Assembly: GCF_019038595.1 (NCBI RefSeq) | Contig: NZ_JAHOPF010000001.1 | Location: 602,112-666,111, forward strand | Length of the DNA stretch: 64,000 nucleotides | Direction: 5' to 3' | Source of the DNA: Kaistella soli | GTDB taxonomy: Bacteria; Bacteroidota; Bacteroidia; Flavobacteriales; Weeksellaceae | Shown: positions 1 to 8,087 of the stretch, piece by piece | How positions within the stretch are numbered: position 1 is the first letter of the stretch | Layout: the number at the start of each line of letters is the position of its first letter | Position numbers and translations under genes: made by a program | Notes under the pieces: generated by a model | Told to the model about the DNA's origin: nothing | The model's input: only the letters and a program-made list of their open reading frames with translations | The model's database searches: none

Positions 1-1
1 T

Positions 2-157
2 GTCCTTCATTTAATTCATAAAACCTACGAAAACCTGAGTGATCAGTCTACTTTGGATGATTTCAAAACTGTTTTGCTGATGAATTATATGAATGAAGAG
101 GATTTTATTTCGAAAAGTATTGAAGATTTAAGAAAAGAAAACTTAATAGTAAATTAA
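2..157 (+). CDS. C-terminal end of an unidentified protein (partial)
   Basis: An open frame enters from the left edge and gives 51 codons before a TAA stop, nine bases ahead of ppa. The visible tail is acidic and amphipathic (it includes YENLSDQSTLDD and FISKSIEDLRKEN) with no signal I can assign to a family. The tight spacing to ppa suggests it may be cotranscribed with it. Only the C-terminus is in the window, so function is not called. Confidence 0.6.
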   Translation, partial: VLHLIHKTYENLSDQSTLDDFKTVLLMNYMNEEDFISKSIEDLRKENLIVN

Positions 158-166
158 AATAAATAA

Positions 167-778
167 ATGATACCAAATTTTAAAGCACATCCATGGCACG
201 GGATTTCTGCAGGTGCAGAAGCGCCGGATGTTGTAAATGTTTTTGTAGAAATTGTTCCTTCCGATACTATAAAATACGAAATCGACAAGCAGAGCGGTTA
301 CCTTAAGGTTGACCGTCCGCAGCAGTTTTCCAATATTATTCCTGCGCTTTACGGATTTATTCCGAGAACATACTGTCATGACGAAGTGCTGAATCTTGCA
401 ATAGAAAGCGGTGCCGCTGATGTAACGACGGGTGACCTTGATCCGCTGGATATTTGTGTATTGAGCTCTCATAACATTCATGCAGGCGGAATGCTGATGG
501 AAGCAATTCCAATCGGCGGTTTCAAAATGATTGACAAAGGCGAAGCTGATGATAAAATCGTTGCAGTAATGAAAGGCGATCATGCTTTCGGCCACTTCAG
601 AGATGTTGAAGAACTTCCTCAGGCTGAGATCAAAAGGCTGATGCATTATTTCCTTACGTACAAAAATCTACCGGATGAGCCTGCTAAGTGTAGAATTCAG
701 GAGGTTTACGGAGCGGAGCACGCAAAAAAAGTAATCAAAGCTTCGCAGAAAGATTACGCTGATAAATTTGGCGGATAA
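167..778 (+). CDS. ppa: Soluble inorganic pyrophosphatase (family I)
   Basis: Hydrolyses cytosolic pyrophosphate to two phosphates, pulling biosynthetic reactions forward. The 203-residue protein has the family I signature D90-L-D92-P-L-D95, whose aspartates bind the catalytic Mg2+ ions, and the substrate-binding KYEIDK segment near residue 36. Length fits the family, slightly longer than the 175-residue E. coli enzyme. It starts nine bases after the stop of the upstream partial gene and is followed by a strong hairpin terminator. The next gene encodes a membrane pyrophosphatase, so two enzymes competing for PPi sit side by side. Identification is secure. Confidence 0.95.
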   Translation: MIPNFKAHPWHGISAGAEAPDVVNVFVEIVPSDTIKYEIDKQSGYLKVDRPQQFSNIIPALYGFIPRTYCHDEVLNLAIESGAADVTTGDLDPLDICVLSSHNIHAGGMLMEAIPIGGFKMIDKGEADDKIVAVMKGDHAFGHFRDVEELPQAEIKRLMHYFLTYKNLPDEPAKCRIQEVYGAEHAKKVIKASQKDYADKFGG

Positions 779-800
779 TATATAAATTAATTCAGTTTTA

Positions 801-835
801 AAAGGACAGATGCACGCATCTGTCCTTTGTTTTTT
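801..835 (+). terminator. Intrinsic terminator after ppa
   Basis: A perfect 12-bp stem (AAAGGACAGATG pairing with CATCTGTCCTTT) closes a CACG loop and is followed by a T-rich run. It separates ppa from the membrane pyrophosphatase gene, so the two are probably separate transcripts. Confidence 0.85.
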
Positions 836-922
836 AGCATTTAATTATACATAATTTAAAATAATTGTGTATTTTCGGTTAAGATTTTATTTAACAAAAT
901 GTTAACGTCTAAAAAATAATCT

Positions 923-3652
923 ATGAATTTATTTATTTTAGTACCCATCTTTGGTATTATTGCCTTAATCTACACTTTTATTCAGAGTTCCTGGGTAAGT
1001 AAACAGAACGCCGGCAGCGACCGTATGAAAGAAATCAGCGGACACATCGCAGACGGAGCAATGGCCTTTCTGAAAGCAGAATACAAAATTATGATGTATT
1101 TTGTTGCCATTGTAGCAGTTTTACTTGCACTGATGGGAGCTTCTAATGCCAACTCACACTGGAGCATTGGTCTTGCATTTGTTTTCGGGGCGATACTTTC
1201 GGCATTGGCAGGATTTATCGGGATGAAAATTGCGACCAAAGCAAACGTGAGAACAGCGGAAGCAGCAAAAACATCTCTGTCTAAAGCTTTGAAAGTTTCT
1301 TTCACCGGGGGTTCCGTAATGGGAATGGGTGTAGCCGGACTTGCTGTTTTAGGTTTAGGTTCATTATTTTTAATTATTAAACAGATCTTCGCCCCTGACG
1401 CGATGGTAGATACCCATGAAATGGAAAGAACAATCGAGATTCTTACCGGATTTTCTTTGGGTGCTGAATCTATCGCACTTTTTGCGAGAGTGGGAGGAGG
1501 AATTTATACAAAGGCAGCCGATGTGGGTGCCGATTTAGTAGGAAAAGTAGAAGCCGGAATTCCGGAAGATGACCCAAGAAACCCTGCGACCATTGCAGAT
1601 AATGTGGGAGATAATGTTGGGGATGTTGCCGGGATGGGAGCTGACCTCTTCGGTTCTTATGTTGCCACTGTTTTGGCAACAATGGTATTGGGTAGAGAAA
1701 CCTTCTCTCAGGATGCATTCGGAGGATATGCACCTATTCTTTTACCAATGTTAATTGCCGGTACAGGGATTATCTTTTCAATGATCGGAACCTTATTTGT
1801 GAAAATTACTGAAAATACAGACCTGGATACTGCACCAGTGCAGAATGCACTGAATTTAGGAAACTGGGGAAGTATCATTCTTACTGCACTTTCTTCTTAT
1901 TTCCTGGTGAATTACCTCATGCCGGAAACAATGACCTTAAGAGGTCACGAATTCACCAAGATGGGAGTATTTGGAGCGATTATCGTAGGACTGGTGGTAG
2001 GTACTCTGATGAGTATCATCACCGAATATTATACAGCAATGGGAAAAAGACCTGTTAAGAGTATTGTCAAACAGTCTTCCACAGGCCACGCCACCAATAT
2101 CATCGGCGGACTTTCAGTGGGGATGGAATCTACTTTATTACCAATTTTAGTTTTAGCAGGAGGTATTTACGGATCTTTCCTTTGCGCGGGACTTTATGGT
2201 GTTGCAATTGCCGCGGCCGGTATGATGGCTACTACAGCGATGCAGTTGGCAATCGATGCTTTTGGACCTATCGCTGACAACGCAGGAGGAATTGCTGAAA
2301 TGAGCGAATTACCGAAAGAGGTCCGTGAAAGAACAGATATTCTAGATGCCGTTGGAAATACCACCGCAGCAACAGGAAAAGGCTTTGCAATCGCTTCTGC
2401 AGCTTTAACAGCGCTGGCATTATTTGCGGCCTTTGTGGGGATTGCAGGTATCGACAGTATTGATATTTACCATGCCGATGTACTTGCCGGCTTATTTGTC
2501 GGCGCTATGATTCCGTTTATCTTTTCGTCTTTGGCAATCAAAGCGGTAGGGGAAGCGGCAATGGCGATGGTAGAAGAAGTTCGCCGTCAGTTCAGAGAGA
2601 TACCGGGTATTTTGGAAGGCAAAGCAACTCCGGAATACGAAAAATGTGTGGCAATTTCTACAGATGCCTCCATCAAAAAGATGTTGCTTCCGGGCGCAAT
2701 AGCACTTATTTCGCCGCTTTTAGTAGGTTTCATTTTCGGACCTGAAGTGTTGGGAGGATTTTTGGCAGGGGCAACCGTTTCCGGTGTATTGATGGGAATG
2801 TTCCAGAATAATGCAGGTGGTGCGTGGGATAACGCTAAAAAATCGTTTGAAAAAGGAGTTGATATTAACGGGAAAACCTATTACAAAGGATCAGAACCTC
2901 ATAAAGCCTCTGTAACAGGAGATACTGTAGGTGATCCTTTTAAAGATACTTCAGGGCCATCTATGAATATTCTGATCAAACTGATGTCAATTGTATCATT
3001 GGTTATTGCTCCGACATTATCTGTTTTACATAAGGAAAAAATTGACGAGAACAGAAGAGTGAAGCTTGAGACTCTCAACAAAATGTCAGGAATCACTACC
3101 GGAACTGTACAGGGAATGGATGCAGGAACTGCAGTTGTACCGCAGGTTAGAGGAACTTTAAATGCAGACGGTGATTTTGTTTATGATACCGGAGATCTTC
3201 AGCAGGTAAAGTTATCCGATAAAAGCATTGCAATGGGCAAAAACAGCCAGTTATATGCTCTTTACAATGGAATAAAACTGCAGGATAAGACCGTTTTAGA
3301 TGCAAACAAATGGTACACCATTGAAAACCTTTATTTCCAGACGGGAAGCAGCGATCTGAAGCCCGGATCAGAAACGGCGCTGACTAATTTGGCTGAAATC
3401 ATGAATGCCTATCCAAATCTAAAAGTGAAATTAGGCGGCTATACTGATGATACAGGTAATGAAGAAAGTAATATGAAATTATCGAATCTGCGTGCACAGA
3501 CTGCAAAACTGAAATTACTCGAAATTGGAATTGCAGGCGACAGAATTGAAGCCGAAGGTTATGGCTCACAGTTCCCGGTATGCGCCGCAAACGATACCGA
3601 TGAATGTAAAGCACAGAACAGAAGAATCGACGTGAGAGTTTTAAACTTCTAA
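923..3652 (+). CDS. hppA: Membrane-bound ion-pumping pyrophosphatase with C-terminal OmpA domain
   Basis: Couples PPi hydrolysis to ion export across the inner membrane. The core (about residues 1-715) shows the family signature [11 protein letters not shown] at 200-210 and the [15 protein letters not shown] region from 216. GNTT-A482 carries alanine where K+-independent enzymes have lysine, indicating the K+-dependent class. In helix 6, DLFGSYVA (241-248) lacks glutamate at both positions used by the canonical Na+ and H+ types; instead helix 5 has GAES with E182, which recalls the Flavobacterium johnsoniae-type H+ pump. After a linker, residues about 795-909 form an OmpA-like peptidoglycan-binding domain ([17 protein letters not shown]). 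Family topology puts the C-terminus outside the cytoplasm, so this domain should face the cell wall. At 909 aa it is about 200 residues longer than plain family members. The transported ion is inferred. Confidence 0.95.
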   Translation: MNLFILVPIFGIIALIYTFIQSSWVSKQNAGSDRMKEISGHIADGAMAFLKAEYKIMMYFVAIVAVLLALMGASNANSHWSIGLAFVFGAILSALAGFIGMKIATKANVRTAEAAKTSLSKALKVSFTGGSVMGMGVAGLAVLGLGSLFLIIKQIFAPDAMVDTHEMERTIEILTGFSLGAESIALFARVGGGIYTKAADVGADLVGKVEAGIPEDDPRNPATIADNVGDNVGDVAGMGADLFGSYVATVLATMVLGRETFSQDAFGGYAPILLPMLIAGTGIIFSMIGTLFVKITENTDLDTAPVQNALNLGNWGSIILTALSSYFLVNYLMPETMTLRGHEFTKMGVFGAIIVGLVVGTLMSIITEYYTAMGKRPVKSIVKQSSTGHATNIIGGLSVGMESTLLPILVLAGGIYGSFLCAGLYGVAIAAAGMMATTAMQLAIDAFGPIADNAGGIAEMSELPKEVRERTDILDAVGNTTAATGKGFAIASAALTALALFAAFVGIAGIDSIDIYHADVLAGLFVGAMIPFIFSSLAIKAVGEAAMAMVEEVRRQFREIPGILEGKATPEYEKCVAISTDASIKKMLLPGAIALISPLLVGFIFGPEVLGGFLAGATVSGVLMGMFQNNAGGAWDNAKKSFEKGVDINGKTYYKGSEPHKASVTGDTVGDPFKDTSGPSMNILIKLMSIVSLVIAPTLSVLHKEKIDENRRVKLETLNKMSGITTGTVQGMDAGTAVVPQVRGTLNADGDFVYDTGDLQQVKLSDKSIAMGKNSQLYALYNGIKLQDKTVLDANKWYTIENLYFQTGSSDLKPGSETALTNLAEIMNAYPNLKVKLGGYTDDTGNEESNMKLSNLRAQTAKLKLLEIGIAGDRIEAEGYGSQFPVCAANDTDECKAQNRRIDVRVLNF

Positions 3653-3672
3653 AAAAGACCGATCAACATTAG

Positions 3673-3700
3673 ATCCCGGCTGCAAGTCGGGATTTTTTTT
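3673..3700 (+). terminator. Intrinsic terminator after hppA
   Basis: ATCCCGGC pairs with GTCGGGAT (one G-T wobble) around a five-base loop, followed by an eight-T run about 20 bases after the hppA stop. Confidence 0.85.
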
Positions 3701-3886
3701 GTCCGGTTTTATAACGGTCATCTGAACCACTGATTCGTGAAAAATTTCTACTTGTCAATAAAAGGGAAAATTTTTTAATTTTTTTTCCGTTATTTTAGAA
3801 GAAAATAAAATGTCAGAAGCCTGCTGCACCCGAATATTTCTCGCAGCAGTTTTAAATATTGGCAAGCAACTTGAATAGCAACCGTT

Positions 3887-4354
3887 ATGATTGGAAGATA
3901 TTTTTTACTCTTGTTTTGCTTTTGCTTTCTGAATTTCAGTGCACAGTCAAAAGCTGATAATGTGATAGGGAACTGGCTCGCAACAGATAACAGCGTTGCG
4001 GTGGAAGTGTATAAACTTAAAGGGGAATACCGCGCAAAAGTTCTTTGGTTTGATGATACCAAAGGAAGTGGCAAGCCCATGCATCTGCGCTGCGACACTG
4101 AAAACCCCGACCCGAAAATGCGGAGCAGAAAAATCATCGGAATGGAAATTTTGGAAGGATTAAAATACAATCCTGCTTATCAGTCCTGGGAAAACGGAAG
4201 AATTTACGACGCCACATGCGGCAAGTATTGGGATTCTTCCGCAAGTTTGACACAAGACGGCACATTGAAAGTCCGAGGTTACTGGAAGTATAAATGGATC
4301 GGAAAGTCGATGTCATTTAAAAAGATAAATAATACGACATTTACAAAACTATAA
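3887..4354 (+). CDS. DUF2147 family exported protein
   Basis: A 155-residue protein with an N-terminal signal peptide (about residues 1-22, hydrophobic FLLLFCFCFLNFSAQS). The mature part matches the DUF2147 pattern as I know it: a GNW opening, VEVYKLKGEYRAKVLWFDD, then a GLKYN and WENGRIYDATCGKYW section, ending RGYWKYKWIGKSMSFKK. The family has a lipocalin-like beta barrel and no settled biochemical role. It probably acts in the periplasm. It lies 31 bases ahead of the small membrane protein gene that follows, a likely two-gene transcript. Confidence 0.8.
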   Translation: MIGRYFLLLFCFCFLNFSAQSKADNVIGNWLATDNSVAVEVYKLKGEYRAKVLWFDDTKGSGKPMHLRCDTENPDPKMRSRKIIGMEILEGLKYNPAYQSWENGRIYDATCGKYWDSSASLTQDGTLKVRGYWKYKWIGKSMSFKKINNTTFTKL

Positions 4355-4385
4355 ACTATAAACTAAAAACAGAAAACAGTAAACT

Positions 4386-4733
4386 ATGAATTTAATTATC
4401 CGACTTCTCGTCACCGCAGTGGTGGCATTTTTTCTCACCAAAGTTTTATCAGGAGTTCATTTTGACGGTTTTTCCACCGCACTGATCTTCGCCATCGTTT
4501 TAGGAGTGCTGAATTTAATAGTCACTCCCGTTCTCAAAATTTTAGGTTTACCATTAACGATTATTACCCTGGGACTTTTTTCGCTGGTAATCAACGCAGT
4601 GGTTATCTTAATCGCCGATTATTTCATTGACGGAATGAAAGTGGACGGTTTCTGGTGGGCATTTATCTTCAGTATTGCATTATCCCTCATTACTTCACTG
4701 CTTAGCGGCATTTTCAGTTCCTCTAAGGATTAA
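4386..4733 (+). CDS. Phage-holin superfamily IV-like four-TM membrane protein
   Basis: A 115-residue, very hydrophobic protein with about four membrane segments (around residues 3-20, 30-48, 52-78 and 88-108) and the LNLIVTPVLKILGLPLTIITLGLFSLVINA block typical of the Phage_holin_4_2 family (PF04020). Despite the name, these are widespread chromosomal proteins with no demonstrated holin activity in most hosts; nothing phage-like surrounds this copy. It is downstream of the DUF2147 gene and convergent with the T9SS protein gene. Confidence 0.85.
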   Translation: MNLIIRLLVTAVVAFFLTKVLSGVHFDGFSTALIFAIVLGVLNLIVTPVLKILGLPLTIITLGLFSLVINAVVILIADYFIDGMKVDGFWWAFIFSIALSLITSLLSGIFSSSKD

Positions 4734-4739
4734 TCATCA

Positions 4740-5579
4740 TTACTTCTTGATAAACCTGATATATTGCAATCCTTGATCAGCATTCATCAGTTTAAGAAAA
4801 TAAAGTCCGCTGCTCAGTTTGGAAACGTTTACCTGATTATTCACTAACATTTTGCTTTCAAACAGTTTTCCGGACGCGTCAGTGATCTCGTAACTTAAGA
4901 ATTTTATTTCCGAATCTACTTTCAGGATTTCCTGAACGGGGTTCGGAAATATTTTTATGGATACTGCTTTTTGGGCAACTTCACCGGAAGCTAATAAACA
5001 AGCAGGTGGATCAGTAATTAAACCATTGGAAAAATCATAAAAAATATCGGTCGCTGTTATAAGACTCGGAGAAGTTTCCCAGAATGGCGAATAAACGAGA
5101 CAGTTATTAAAAGTAATATGTCCAACAGCAAAACTTGCATTAATTTTCTTCCAGCCTTCACATGCAGATGGCATTTGTTGGCCAGGTTCCCAAAAATCGA
5201 CCATTGTTCTCGGTTCGATGATATTCGAGTAAGCGCAGGAAGAAGTCCAGCTAGCCGGCGGTTTAAAGAATAATCTGGGAGTCGGGTAGGTACCGACATA
5301 ATATTTCACCGTTTCTACTGGAGATGTTATGCCGTAACGGACAGAGAAAGCCTTAAAAGTTGTTGTTTGTGAAACCGGAATCGCAATCTGATTTACAGCG
5401 GATGGCGAACTTAAATTAGGTTCCGTTCCGTCAACAGTATAATAAATCATCGAGTTATCGCTGTAGATGGTTACAGTTCCCGAGTTCTGAAACCAAGCTT
5501 CGTAAGGCGCAAACATGCTGCTTTGCGAAAATAAAAATGTCAGCGCAAACAGGAAAATAAGAGATAGATTTTTTTTCAT
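4740..5579 (-). CDS. T9SS type A sorting-domain protein with chitobiase-like domain
   Basis: A 279-residue secreted protein. It has a signal peptide (FLFALTFLFSQS), then a segment like the C-terminal domain of chitobiase/beta-hexosaminidase (SDNSMIYYTVDGTEPNLSSPSA, about residues 40-65), a central region of unknown fold with several cysteines, and a type IX secretion sorting domain at the end (IFPNPVQEILKVDSE through GLYFLKLMN). The sorting domain implies export through the outer membrane by the T9SS and surface attachment or release. No catalytic motif was seen. It converges on the holin-like gene with only six bases between the stops. Confidence 0.8.
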   Translation of the reverse strand: MKKNLSLIFLFALTFLFSQSSMFAPYEAWFQNSGTVTIYSDNSMIYYTVDGTEPNLSSPSAVNQIAIPVSQTTTFKAFSVRYGITSPVETVKYYVGTYPTPRLFFKPPASWTSSCAYSNIIEPRTMVDFWEPGQQMPSACEGWKKINASFAVGHITFNNCLVYSPFWETSPSLITATDIFYDFSNGLITDPPACLLASGEVAQKAVSIKIFPNPVQEILKVDSEIKFLSYEITDASGKLFESKMLVNNQVNVSKLSSGLYFLKLMNADQGLQYIRFIKK

Positions 5580-5674
5580 TTCAAAATGTTATGGCTTATA
5601 AAATTACCCATTTAATTCCTAATTGCTTTACAAATATTTAATTATTGATTACTTTTGATTATCAATTCTCCATT

Positions 5675-7537
5675 ATGAATAAATTTTTGATCTCACTTAT
5701 CCTGTTTTTTCTTGCCGGAAATATTTTCGGGCAGCAGCTTTATTATCCGAGAAATATCAAAAAGGCTTACGCAAATCAAACCCGCTCCGAAGACGGTAAA
5801 CCCGGAAAAAACTATTGGCAGAACGGAGGAAATTATAAAATAGATTTTCAGGTCAATACCGATCAGAAAACAGTTTCAGGAGCAGAAACTATTGATTATT
5901 TTAATAACTCTCCTGATACGCTGAAAACCGCGGTTATCAGATTTGTCACCAATCTTCATAAACCGACTTCACCACGTTCCGGAAAAGTTTCTACCGACTT
6001 TTTAAGCGAAGGACTGAAGATCAAATCACTTTCGGTAAACGGAACAGTTTACAATGTAAAGAGTGATGACTGGGAGACTTTTTATGAACTCAAACTCACT
6101 GCACCAATGTTGCCCAAATCGAAAAATGAGTTCAGAATTGTCTGGGAATACCCATTGTCAAAGGAAAGCAACAGGGAAGGTCAGATTGATGAGGACACTT
6201 TTTTCTGTGCTTATGCTTATCCTCGGATTTCAGTATATGACGATTATAACGGCTGGGACAGGCTTCCGCATATGAACCGTAACGAGTTTTATAATGATTT
6301 TAATAATTATGAAGTTTCCGTTACTGCTCCGAAAAATTATGTCGTATATGCTACCGGAGTTCTGAAAAATCCTGAAGAAGTTTTGCAGAAGGAAATTTTA
6401 ACCAAGTTTAAAAGATCATTAACAAGTGACGAAATCGTGCATGTAGCTACAAAAGAAGAGATGCTCCATCAAAAAGTAACGAAACAGAATCCTCAAAACA
6501 TCTGGAAATTTTCCGCGCAGAATATTACTGATTTTACTTTCGGTTTGAGTTCAACTTACATCTGGGACGCTTCAAGTGTCCAGCTAAAATCTAAGAAAGT
6601 CAGTGTTCAGGCAACCTACAACGCGGGAACTGCCGATTTTGAAAAATATGTCGAATGGCAGAAATACTGCATTAAATGGTTTTCGGAAAACTGGCCCGGA
6701 ATTGAATATCCTTTTCCGACCATGACTGCTTTTCAGGGTTTTGCCGATATGGAATATCCAATGATGGTGAATGATACGGCGATTCCGGATAATTTCGCTG
6801 ATTCCAGACAAACGGTAGATCACGAAATTGCGCACACTTATTTTCCTTTCTTTATGGGAATCAATGAAACGCGGTATGCTTTCATGGATGAAGGCTGGGC
6901 GACCGCACTCGAATATTTGATTGGTGAAGACGAAAACGGCAAAGAATTCAACGATAAAATGTTTACTGATTTCCGCGTCAAAAGATACATCAATGATCCT
7001 TCCGCAGAGCAGGATCAGCCGGTTATCTCAATGAGTACGCAGGTTTCCGGAGCCGGATACGGCAATAACTCATATATTAAACCTGCGTTTTCTTATCTGG
7101 CGCTGAAAGATTTGCTTGGGGACAAAATTTTTAAAAAATCGCTTCATTTTTACATGAACACCTGGAACGGAAAACATCCGGTGCCCTGGGATTTTTTCAA
7201 CAGTATGAATGCCGGAAGCGGACAGAATCTGAACTGGTTCTGGAAGAACTGGTTTTTCACCAATAATTATATCGATTTAAAGATCAATTCAGCAAAAATT
7301 TCAGGCAAGAATGTAAACCTGAATATTGAAAATACCGGTGGTTTTGCCATTCCTTTTGATGTTGAAATTACTTTTACGGACGGAACTGTTTCCACAAAAC
7401 ATTTCACCCCTGCAGTGTGGAAAGATGCGATGACTTTTCAAACCAAAATTCCGGCTTCAAAGAAAGTAAAATCTGTAAAACTCAACGGCGGAATTTATCT
7501 TGATTACACGCCGCTTGACAATGTTTTTAATTTTTAA
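5675..7537 (+). CDS. M1 family metallopeptidase (aminopeptidase-like), exported
   Basis: A 620-residue zinc peptidase. The zinc site is HEIAH at 383-387 with the third ligand E406 in MDEGWAT, the HExxH-x18-E spacing of family M1 (gluzincins). I chose the ATG at 5675 because it opens directly into a signal peptide (MNKFLISLILFFLAGNIFGQ); an in-frame TTG at 5645 would add ten residues. The GAMEN-like exopeptidase loop is replaced by a GFADMEY stretch (AFQGFADMEYPMM), as in other bacterial M1 relatives. It probably trims peptides in the periplasm or outside the cell. The next gene begins five bases after its stop. Confidence 0.9.
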   Translation: MNKFLISLILFFLAGNIFGQQLYYPRNIKKAYANQTRSEDGKPGKNYWQNGGNYKIDFQVNTDQKTVSGAETIDYFNNSPDTLKTAVIRFVTNLHKPTSPRSGKVSTDFLSEGLKIKSLSVNGTVYNVKSDDWETFYELKLTAPMLPKSKNEFRIVWEYPLSKESNREGQIDEDTFFCAYAYPRISVYDDYNGWDRLPHMNRNEFYNDFNNYEVSVTAPKNYVVYATGVLKNPEEVLQKEILTKFKRSLTSDEIVHVATKEEMLHQKVTKQNPQNIWKFSAQNITDFTFGLSSTYIWDASSVQLKSKKVSVQATYNAGTADFEKYVEWQKYCIKWFSENWPGIEYPFPTMTAFQGFADMEYPMMVNDTAIPDNFADSRQTVDHEIAHTYFPFFMGINETRYAFMDEGWATALEYLIGEDENGKEFNDKMFTDFRVKRYINDPSAEQDQPVISMSTQVSGAGYGNNSYIKPAFSYLALKDLLGDKIFKKSLHFYMNTWNGKHPVPWDFFNSMNAGSGQNLNWFWKNWFFTNNYIDLKINSAKISGKNVNLNIENTGGFAIPFDVEITFTDGTVSTKHFTPAVWKDAMTFQTKIPASKKVKSVKLNGGIYLDYTPLDNVFNF

Positions 7538-7542
7538 TTCAA

Positions 7543-8016
7543 ATGATGATGAAAGAATTTCAAACTGCGAAAATGGATTCAATGACTAAAATTCTCTCCG
7601 CTATTTTTGGGGGAATCTGTGTCGGAGCGATTGTAATGCTGCTGTATTTCAGGAAAAGTGGCGAGCCTTATATGTGGATCACCATTGTAATTCTTTCTGC
7701 AGCATTGGTTTCTTCTTATTTAATGATACCTAAAATTTTCCTTAATGGAGAAATCATTAACATCAAAAATATTTTTGTGAACATTAAAATTCCTGTTGCG
7801 GATATCCATACTATTGAAAAATACGAAAGGATAGGATTTAATATCAGAACTTTTGGGGTTGGCGGTCTTTTCGGATATTTCGGGTATTTCAACGGCAATG
7901 ATGTCTGGTATGTGACGAACATCAGAAAGAAGATTAAAATCACCATGAAATCAGGAAAAATTTATATGATTTCGCCTGAAAACGCTGACGAATTTATCAG
8001 TGAAATTCGGAAATAA
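7543..8016 (+). CDS. Small membrane protein with PH-like domain
   Basis: A 157-residue protein with two adjacent membrane helices (about residues 18-35 and 43-63) followed by a beta-rich region with the bacterial PH-like pattern: INIKNIFVNIKIPVADIHTIEKYE, a glycine-rich GVGGLFGYFGYFNG, then KIKITMKSGKIYMISPENADEFISEIRK. Bacterial PH-domain membrane proteins are common and mostly uncharacterised. It starts five bases after the M1 peptidase and is probably cotranscribed. The PH assignment is by pattern only. Confidence 0.65.
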   Translation: MMMKEFQTAKMDSMTKILSAIFGGICVGAIVMLLYFRKSGEPYMWITIVILSAALVSSYLMIPKIFLNGEIINIKNIFVNIKIPVADIHTIEKYERIGFNIRTFGVGGLFGYFGYFNGNDVWYVTNIRKKIKITMKSGKIYMISPENADEFISEIRK

Positions 8017-8042
8017 CAGTTAAGATAATCCCATTAATTATT

Positions 8043-8050
8043 TATCTTTG
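8043..8050 (+). promoter_or_regulatory. -7 promoter element for the S9 peptidase gene
   Basis: TATCTTTG fits the Bacteroidetes -7 consensus TAnnTTTG and lies 37 bases ahead of the ATG at 8088. A -33 element is not clear. Confidence 0.5.
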
Positions 8051-8087
8051 TCTGTCTGCAGCCCGCGGACAATAAAACTCACTTTTT

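Noticed and set aside
4386..4733. Prophage remnant because of a holin-type name
   Set aside because: The family is a common chromosomal membrane protein; no phage genes, att sites or lysis partners are nearby.
5645..5674. Upstream TTG start for the M1 peptidase
   Set aside because: The ATG at 5675 opens straight into a signal peptide; the extra ten residues would precede and disrupt it.
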